Assembly: GCF_009828065.1 (NCBI RefSeq)
Contig: NZ_WTYK01000006.1
Span: 62,001 to 126,000 of the forward strand
Reading direction: 5' to 3'
DNA length: 64,000 nucleotides
DNA from: Croceibacterium soli
GTDB lineage: Bacteria; Pseudomonadota; Alphaproteobacteria; Sphingomonadales; Sphingomonadaceae
Shown: positions 58,662 to 64,000 of the stretch, piece after piece
How positions within the stretch are numbered: position 1 is the first letter of the stretch
Layout of the letters: every line of letters begins with the position of its first letter
Position numbers and translations under genes: made by a program
Notes under the pieces: model-generated
What the model saw: the letters and a program-made list of their open reading frames with translations, nothing else
Told to the model about the DNA's origin: nothing
Databases searched by the model: none

Positions 58662-59171
58662 TCAGTAGAACATGCCGAGCGTGAAACCGATCGCGCGGCC
58701 GAAGAACACCACCAGCAGCCAGAAGATCAGCGACAGCGCGCCGGCGACCTTCACCGACACCGGCATCGTCGCGTCGCGATCCCAGTGCGAGACAGTGCGG
58801 TAGGTGATGAAGTGGAAGTACATCATGTTGAGGCCGGCCAGCGCCAGCATCGCCATCTTCCACAGGAAGTAGGGGTTGATCACATAGCTGCTCGCCTTGC
58901 TGACGAACAGCAGCGTGCCGGTGATCGCCGCCAGCACGAACGCGCCCCAGGTCCACGGCAGGATGTCGTTGGACGTCTTCGTCACGGCAAACTTGTTCGA
59001 GGTCAGGCCGAGCATGCGCAAGTCGACCACGAAGATGGTGCCGAGCACCGTGACCAGCGCGATGACGTGGAGCGTCTCGAGCGTGGGGAACATCCAGGTC
59101 GATTCGGCCACCATCGTGCCGAAGCTCGAATACTCGAGGCTTTCCCAGATATTGGTCGGTTCAGGATACAT
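58662..59171 (-). CDS. Four-helix membrane protein, DUF6644-like, member A
   Basis: This 169-residue integral membrane protein has four helices: TLHVIALVTVLGTIFVVDLRML with conserved His and the acidic/Arg VDLR end, WGAFVLAAITGTLLFVS, FLWKMAMLALAGLNMMYFH and LIFWLLVVFFGRAIGF. His residues (H35, and H119 in MYFH) could ligate heme, as in small cytochrome-b-like proteins, though this is inference. It follows the related gene at 59184 after 12 bp. I place it in DUF6644 from memory of the pattern. It may be the quinone-side electron acceptor for the quinoproteins. Confidence 0.65.
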   Translation of the reverse strand: MYPEPTNIWESLEYSSFGTMVAESTWMFPTLETLHVIALVTVLGTIFVVDLRMLGLTSNKFAVTKTSNDILPWTWGAFVLAAITGTLLFVSKASSYVINPYFLWKMAMLALAGLNMMYFHFITYRTVSHWDRDATMPVSVKVAGALSLIFWLLVVFFGRAIGFTLGMFY

Positions 59172-59183
59172 CGAATTTTCCCC

Positions 59184-59711
59184 TCAGACCGGCGCGTATG
59201 CGATCCAGCGGCCGCACAGCATTATGACGCACCACAAGATGATGATGAAAATGGAACCGGCCTTGATGCCCCCGGTGACGGCGCCGCCGCCGGCGAGCCG
59301 GCGCATGACCTTGCCGTGGAACACCAGGCTGACGATCACCGCGAGCACGATCAGGACGACCTTGATCCAGAAGATCGGGTTGATCAACTCGCGAACCGGT
59401 TCGCCGATGATCAGGCCCAGTCCACTGAGCAGGAGCACCAGCAGCGCGCCCCAGACCCAGCCGATGTAGCGGCGCTCGGTCTCGGCCATCGTGCGGTCCG
59501 TGCCGGCAAGCTCGAAGATCCGCAGCGTGACCATCAGGACCGCGCCGAAGCCGGCTGCGATCGAAAGGATGTGAATCACCTGGATGATCGGGATCGCCCA
59601 GAAGTTGGTCTGGATCCACAGGCTCAGCGATGTTTCGGAAATCCAGAGCGCGAACTCCGTCAGCGGCGTCGAGCGCAGCCAATCCGTAAAGCTGTATAAC
59701 AAATCACCCAT
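59184..59711 (-). CDS. Four-helix membrane protein, DUF6644-like, member B
   Basis: This 175-residue protein is a diverged relative of the downstream gene, with the same plan: IIQVIHILSIAAGFGAVLMV and the MVTLRIFEL helix end, WGALLVLLLSGLGLIIGE, FWIKVVLIVLAVIVSLVFHGKV and a last helix IFIIILWCVIMLCGRW. The conserved H near 52 and H in VFHGK match the His positions of member A. The ATG at 59711 has AGGGGAAG about eight bases upstream. It is divergent from quinoprotein 4, so the pair may be co-regulated with it. Confidence 0.65.
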   Translation of the reverse strand: MGDLLYSFTDWLRSTPLTEFALWISETSLSLWIQTNFWAIPIIQVIHILSIAAGFGAVLMVTLRIFELAGTDRTMAETERRYIGWVWGALLVLLLSGLGLIIGEPVRELINPIFWIKVVLIVLAVIVSLVFHGKVMRRLAGGGAVTGGIKAGSIFIIILWCVIMLCGRWIAYAPV

Positions 59712-59797
59712 CAGAAACGCTTCCCCTATCAATCGCCGGCCTTACCGGTCGCTCAGGATCCGTGGACAAAAGCAGCGGGTTCGCCGAGTAAATTACT

Positions 59798-59813
59798 GTA
59801 ACGGACGGGTTAC
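59798..59813. promoter_or_regulatory. Palindrome GTAAC-N6-GTTAC
   Basis: GTAACGGACGGGTTAC lies in the divergent gap between the DUF6644-like pair and quinoprotein 4. The half-sites match those of the operators at 1723, 5025 and 11816, but the spacer is two bases longer, so a common regulator is doubtful. Confidence 0.35.
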
Positions 59814-59990
59814 ACGCCGCCGTTCCCCCAGCTCAGCCGGCCCCGCTGGTGCGGTATCCGCCAGGTCCCGTGTCAAATGCCCCCGGGGGCGCGGAGACAG
59901 AAAAGAACCTTGCGGCCGGCGCAGGCTTTTCGATTCGTATCTGCTTATCCTTCCCCGGATGCTGCGCCCGGTAGCGCAGGCTACAAACCG

Positions 59991-60019
59991 TTGTCAAAGC
60001 CGCATATCCCTTCTAAACC
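59991..60019 (+). promoter_or_regulatory. Probable sigma70 promoter of quinoprotein 4
   Basis: TTGTCA (59991-59996), a 17-bp spacer and TAAACC (60014-60019) lie about 62 bp before the start codon. The rest of the 370-bp gap 59712-60081 holds the GTAAC palindrome and no supported gene. Confidence 0.5.
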
Positions 60020-60081
60020 GGACAAAGTCATGCAAGGCGGAAACATCCGCGCTTACCTGGAAACGAGTGGAGGGGAATCGG

Positions 60082-61986
60082 ATGCGCGCTGCGGGAGGCC
60101 TAGGACTGGCCGCAATCTTGGCTTTGGCTGCCCCCGCGACTGGCCAGCAGACCGACTCGATCCCGGCCGGCGACTGGCGTTCGATCAACCGCGATCTGGC
60201 CTCGACACGCTTCTCTCCTCTGGACGAGATCAACAAGTCCAACGTTTCCAACCTGGTTGAAGCGTGGTCGTACCCGCTGCGCGGCTTCAACACGGCGGTG
60301 CCGGTGGTCGTCGGCGGAGTGATGTATTTCCCTGCCGGCAGCCGCGTCGTGGCGGTGAACGCCGATACCGGGGCGGAGATCTGGTCCTACGAGCACCCGC
60401 GCCCCGAGGGCGCAGCCGCGGGCGCCGGCGGCGTTTCGGGCCGCGGCGTCAGCTACTGGCCCGGCGACGGCACGCTGGCCCCGCGCATCATGGCTATGGC
60501 GGGCTCGCAGATGATCGCGCTCGATGCCGCAACCGGGCAGCCGGTCGCCGGCTTCGGGCAGAACGGCACGATCGACGTGGGCGTCCCATACGGCGGTACG
60601 CCGACGATCTTCCGCAACGTGGCGGTAATCGGCGCGGCGACGCTGGAGAACCCGATTGGCGTGCCCGGCAACCCGCGCGCGTTCGACGTGCGCACGGGCG
60701 CCAAGCTGTGGGAGTTCCAGACAGTCCCCAAGGCGGGCGAGCCTTATAACGAGACCTGGGGCAACGGCTGGAAGGGCCGCTCCGGCGCGAACATGTGGGC
60801 TTTCGCCGCCCCGGTCGATGCCGAGCGGGGCCTGATCTACCTGCCGATCAGCGGCCCCGCAGCCAACTACTACGGCGGCGATCGGCCCGGCACCAACCTG
60901 TTCGCCAACTCCATCGTCGCGGTCGACATCGAGACCGGCGAATACAAGTGGCACTACCAGACGGTCCACCACGACCTGTGGGACATCGACATGCCGACCG
61001 CCGGCGCGCTGCTGAACGTGACCGTCAACGGCCGCAGCGAGCCGGCCATCGCCCATGCCGGTAAGAGCAGCTACTTCTACTTGCTCGACCGCGAGACGGG
61101 CGAGCCGCTGCATCCGGTCGACGAAGTGCCGGTGCCGGTCGGCGACGTGCCGGGCGAATACTACCACCCGACGCAGCCGATCCCGCGGGTCACCCCGGCG
61201 CTGAGCCGCACGACGCTGACTTACGACGATATCGTCACCGCGGAAGATACCACTCCCGAACACGCCGCGGCCTGCCGCAAGATGTGGGACGATGCCGGCG
61301 GCTATCTCAACTACGGCCCGTTCACGCCGTTCTTCTTCCACCGCAAGGGCACTCCGCCACGCTCCACCATCCAGCTTCCGGGCGGCACCGGCGGCGTCAA
61401 CTGGGGCGGCGTGGCGGTCGACCCGCAAAGCGGCACGGTGTTCGCCAACGCGCAGGCCACTTCGCTGGTCGGCTGGGTGGAGCGCAAGGAAACGACCGAA
61501 AGCTACAGCTTCGACGCCAATGACACCAACCAGGCCTACGATCGCGCCAGCGTCAACGGCAAGGGACCGTTCTTCTCCTTCTCCGCGCCGGTTTCCGGCA
61601 AGTATGATGAGAACGGCCGCGCGGTCGGCGCGCAGGCGCCCTGCTACCGGCCGCCGTGGGGCCAGCTGACCGCGGTCGATGCCGCCACCGGCCAGATCAA
61701 GTGGCAGGTACCGCTGGGCGTCATCGAGGAACTGCCGGAAGGCAAGCAGCTGGTCGGCAACTCCGGCAGCGCCGGTCCGACCGTCACCGCCGGAGGGCTG
61801 GTCTTCGTCGGCGCGACCAACGACAAGCGCTTCCGTGCCTTCGATGCAGGCACCGGCCAGCAGTTGTGGGAAGCGCAGCTGGGCAACAACGCCAACGCCA
61901 ACCCGATGAGCTACCGGGGGCAGAGCGGAAAGCAATACGTCGCGATCAACGCCGGGGGCACGATTGTCGCCTACGCGCTTCGCTGA
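60082..61986 (+). CDS. PQQ-dependent dehydrogenase, GCD-like (quinoprotein 4)
   Basis: This 634-residue secreted propeller has signal peptide GLGLAAILALAAPATGQ. HHDLWDIDMP falls at H296, the same index as in quinoprotein 1, giving catalytic Asp301. TGGVNWGGVAVDP and GGLVFVGATNDKRFRAFD are also shared. It has no heme domain and no N-terminal membrane domain. An AGGGGAA site precedes the ATG at 60082. It is followed by member 3 of the secreted family and a DUF6152 gene. Substrate unknown; glucose-, quinate- or polyol-type alcohols are family precedents. Confidence 0.88.
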   Translation: MRAAGGLGLAAILALAAPATGQQTDSIPAGDWRSINRDLASTRFSPLDEINKSNVSNLVEAWSYPLRGFNTAVPVVVGGVMYFPAGSRVVAVNADTGAEIWSYEHPRPEGAAAGAGGVSGRGVSYWPGDGTLAPRIMAMAGSQMIALDAATGQPVAGFGQNGTIDVGVPYGGTPTIFRNVAVIGAATLENPIGVPGNPRAFDVRTGAKLWEFQTVPKAGEPYNETWGNGWKGRSGANMWAFAAPVDAERGLIYLPISGPAANYYGGDRPGTNLFANSIVAVDIETGEYKWHYQTVHHDLWDIDMPTAGALLNVTVNGRSEPAIAHAGKSSYFYLLDRETGEPLHPVDEVPVPVGDVPGEYYHPTQPIPRVTPALSRTTLTYDDIVTAEDTTPEHAAACRKMWDDAGGYLNYGPFTPFFFHRKGTPPRSTIQLPGGTGGVNWGGVAVDPQSGTVFANAQATSLVGWVERKETTESYSFDANDTNQAYDRASVNGKGPFFSFSAPVSGKYDENGRAVGAQAPCYRPPWGQLTAVDAATGQIKWQVPLGVIEELPEGKQLVGNSGSAGPTVTAGGLVFVGATNDKRFRAFDAGTGQQLWEAQLGNNANANPMSYRGQSGKQYVAINAGGTIVAYALR

Positions 61987-62038
61987 TAGATCACTTAGAA
62001 TTAGGGTACTCAAGGTTCACAAAGAGGACATTATTGGG

Positions 62039-62878
62039 ATGGGCAAATTGTTTACGTTGGCCGCGGCAGCGGCATGTCTTTTCGCCGGAACCAGCGCCGT
62101 GGCGCAGGCTCAGGCACAGACGCAGCAGCCGGCGACGATCGACGGCAAGCCGAACCTCAACGGCATCTGGCAGACGATGAATGGCGCCAACTGGAACCTC
62201 GAGCCGCATTCCGCGGTCGCGTCGCCGGATGAGCGCGTGGATCGGGCGGTCGGCGCCTGGGGCGCGGTTCCGGCCAGCCTGGGCGTGGTTCAGGGCGGCA
62301 CGATCCCTTACCGTCCCGAAATTCTCGAGCAGCGCAACACGCGCCGGGCCGAGGGCAAGGATCCGGAGAAGGCCTGCTACCTGCCGGGCATTCCCCGCGC
62401 GACCTACATGGGCCTGCCGTTCCAGATCATCCAGGGCGGCGGCGACATCCTGATGGCGTACGAATACGCCTCGGCGAATCGCGTCATCAACATCGGCGAA
62501 GTGGAAATCCCGCCGATCGATACCTGGATGGGCACCTCCTACGGCAAGTGGGAGGGGAACACCCTGGTCGTCACCACGTTGGCGCAGAACGGTGAGTCCT
62601 GGCTCGACCGGGCCGGCAACTTCGTCGCGCCGACGACCACGGTGGTGGAGCGGTTCACGCCGATGGGCCCGAACCACATCGACTACCAGGTCACGTTCGA
62701 CGACCCGGAGCTCTACACGCGCCCGTGGACGATCAAGATGCCGCTTTACCGCCGGATGGAGGAGAACGCCCAGCTGCTTGAGTTCAAGTGCGTGCCGTTC
62801 GCCGAAATGTATCTCTACGGAGATCTGTACGAAACGATGGACGACGAGGCCAAGGCCCGGCTCGGCGTCCAGAAGTAA
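62039..62878 (+). CDS. Secreted protein of quinoprotein-linked family, member 3
   Basis: This 279-residue exported protein has signal peptide LFTLAAAAACLFAGTSAVAQ. It is a shorter, diverged relative of the proteins at 50860 and 51894: KPNLNGIWQ replaces PDFxGxW, then WMGTSYGKWEGNTLVV (W163), VERFTPMGPNHIDYQVTFDD and YTRPWTIKMP (P229). It ends LYGDLYETMDDEAKARLG. It lies 52 bp after quinoprotein 4, repeating the quinoprotein/family-member order of 48869-53045. Function unknown. Confidence 0.75.
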   Translation: MGKLFTLAAAAACLFAGTSAVAQAQAQTQQPATIDGKPNLNGIWQTMNGANWNLEPHSAVASPDERVDRAVGAWGAVPASLGVVQGGTIPYRPEILEQRNTRRAEGKDPEKACYLPGIPRATYMGLPFQIIQGGGDILMAYEYASANRVINIGEVEIPPIDTWMGTSYGKWEGNTLVVTTLAQNGESWLDRAGNFVAPTTTVVERFTPMGPNHIDYQVTFDDPELYTRPWTIKMPLYRRMEENAQLLEFKCVPFAEMYLYGDLYETMDDEAKARLGVQK

Positions 62879-62932
62879 AGTGCGCGCGATAAGCGCACCC
62901 AAACACTGAAGAGAGTTACGAGGAGTATCAAC

Positions 62933-63361
62933 ATGCGTATCAAGACCTGGCGCAACGCCGTGATCGGCGCCGTGCTGGCGGTGGGTACGGCGGGCGCTGC
63001 CATCGCCCACCATTCCTTTGCCGCCGAATTCGACCGCAACAAGCCCATCAAGCTTCAGGGCGAAGTGGTGAAGTTCGAGTGGGTGAACCCGCACTCGTGG
63101 ATCCACATCCGCACCACCCGCGCCGGCAAGTCCGAAGTGTGGCGCGTGGAAGGCGGCGCCCCGAGCGCGCTGCTGCGCCGCGGCTGGAACAGGAACTCGC
63201 TGCCCGCCGGCACGAAGATCATCGTCCAGGCCTTCCAGGCCCGCGACGGCGACACCCGCGCCAGCGCCGCCGAGATCAGCTTCCCAGACGGCCGCGAGCT
63301 TTCGCTCGGCAACCCGACCACCGAAGCGGTGGCGGCTGCGGCGAAGCGCGCCAAGAACTAA
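62933..63361 (+). CDS. DUF6152 family exported protein
   Basis: This 142-residue protein has a signal peptide (AVIGAVLAVGTAGAAIA) and the hallmark start of the mature chain AHHSFAAEFDRNKPIKLQGEV, split at the strand turn. The next strands read FEWVNPHSWIHI and WRVEGGAPSALLRRGW, suggesting a small OB-like beta barrel. It ends with an Ala/Lys-rich tail. DUF6152 genes are frequent beside secreted proteins like that at 62039. His-rich HHSF and NPHSWIHI could bind metal, but activity is unknown. An AGGAG site lies eight bases before the ATG. Confidence 0.83.
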   Translation: MRIKTWRNAVIGAVLAVGTAGAAIAHHSFAAEFDRNKPIKLQGEVVKFEWVNPHSWIHIRTTRAGKSEVWRVEGGAPSALLRRGWNRNSLPAGTKIIVQAFQARDGDTRASAAEISFPDGRELSLGNPTTEAVAAAAKRAKN

Positions 63362-63583
63362 GCGGCCGCCCCGCCTTAGGGCGGGCTGCCGTTGGCAGAC
63401 ACGTGGATGCCGTGGCCGATTCCGGCCGCGGCATCTGCTTGTAAAGCCACACAGGAAGTACCGTTCCGCCCGGCTTGAGGGGGCCGCGGAACACGACATG
63501 ACCGGCCCGCTCGTCTAGGCTGGGCCAATGCGAATCGCCCCGCGCACAGCGCCGGCGAAACCGCCACTACAGGGAGCTTGTTA

Positions 63584-64000
63584 ATGCCGTTGGTCAACAT
63601 GAAGCCGCTGCTGCGCGATGCGATGGATAACGGCTATGCCGTCGCCGCCTTCAACCTCGTCGATTATGGAACGACCAAGGCGATGGTCGCCGCCGCCGAG
63701 GAGTTGAACGCTCCGGTGATCTGCCAGACCAGCGCCAAGACCATCCAGTACTGGAGCCACAAGGAGATCGTCTCCTGGGTGCGCACCGCGGCGGAAGATT
63801 CGCCGGTGCCCGTGGTTCTTCACCTCGATCACTGCAAGGATCTGGCGATGATCGAAGCCTGCGCGCAGGCCGGCTGGACCTCGATCATGATCGACGCTTC
63901 CGAGCTGCCGTTCGAAGAGAACCTCGAACTGTCCAAGCGCGTGCGCGACATCGCCGACAAGTACGGCGTGGGCATGGAAGCAGAGCTCGGCCAGATCATG
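63584..64000 (+). CDS. Class II fructose-bisphosphate/tagatose-bisphosphate aldolase family, N-terminal part
   Basis: The first 139 codons are present; the gene runs off the window. Sequence and motifs fit class II ketose-bisphosphate aldolases: GYAVAAFNLVDYGTTKAMVAAAEE broken at the first helix, PVICQTSAKTI, the zinc-binding VVLHLDHCKD (H80, D82, H83), GWTSIMIDASELPFEEN and EAELGQI. These enzymes cleave fructose-1,6-bisphosphate or related ketoses to dihydroxyacetone phosphate and an aldehyde. Fba and GatY/KbaY cannot be separated from this fragment. The 222-bp gap before it shows no gene. Confidence 0.88.
   Translation, partial: MPLVNMKPLLRDAMDNGYAVAAFNLVDYGTTKAMVAAAEELNAPVICQTSAKTIQYWSHKEIVSWVRTAAEDSPVPVVLHLDHCKDLAMIEACAQAGWTSIMIDASELPFEENLELSKRVRDIADKYGVGMEAELGQIM

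Noticed and set aside
43246-61986. Lanthanide signature (Asp two residues after the catalytic Asp) in quinoproteins 1, 2 and 4
   Set aside because: The D-x-D in HHDLWDxD is also present in Ca/Mg-dependent glucose dehydrogenases, so it does not indicate lanthanide use in this subfamily.

Overview
The window is high-GC alphaproteobacterial DNA, most likely from a sphingomonad (Novosphingobium/Sphingobium-like). The evidence is a LigM-type tetrahydrofolate-dependent O-demethylase, protocatechuate 4,5-dioxygenase LigAB, a lignostilbene-type dioxygenase, the aat / DUF2155 / NDUFA12 neighbourhood, and many short palindromic repeats between genes. No transposase, integrase, phage gene or CRISPR array was found. 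The right end cuts a class II aldolase gene.

Region 1 (about 0.1-18 kb) looks like a catabolic island for lignin-type aromatics. It holds a vanillyl-alcohol-oxidase-like flavoprotein, an aromatic-acid transporter, a MarR regulator divergent from a lignostilbene dioxygenase, an SDR/DUF3237 pair, a GMC oxidoreductase, several NTF2/SnoaL-fold proteins, a MetE-like methyltransferase with an IclR regulator, and a ToxR-like membrane regulator divergent from a TonB-dependent receptor. Three divergent promoters share a TAAC-R-NN-Y-GTTA palindrome, which suggests one regulon.

Region 2 (18-26.5 kb) handles O-demethylation and ring cleavage. LigM moves methyl groups from methoxy-aromatics to tetrahydrofolate, MetF and FolD oxidise the resulting C1 units, and LigAB opens protocatechuate. 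An operator-like 15-mer upstream of the MetE-like/IclR genes recurs, with its centre inverted, in the ligM-metF intergenic region.

Region 3 (26.5-43 kb) is mostly housekeeping: rplA, rplK, nusG, secE, a Na+/alanine symporter, a GT87 protein, tRNA-Trp, aat, DUF2155, NDUFA12, DUF192, recX, a fatty acyl-AMP ligase, MAPEG, a TelA/XpaC pair, a single-domain response regulator, mannose-1-phosphate guanylyltransferase and TonB. It also contains a 260-bp element made of nested inverted repeats (34033-34292) and a 205-bp antisense overlap between aat and DUF2155.

Region 4 (43-63.4 kb) is a periplasmic quinoprotein island. Four PQQ-type beta-propeller dehydrogenases are interleaved with cytochromes c, a HupE/UreJ protein, a type-B carboxylesterase, a VOC lipoprotein, a TPR protein, two related four-helix membrane proteins, a DUF6152 protein and three members of an uncharacterised secreted family. 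The three secreted proteins sit directly downstream of quinoproteins. No pqq biosynthesis gene is present. The substrate cannot be read from the sequence; this block and the Region 1 island are the best candidates for undescribed biochemistry.
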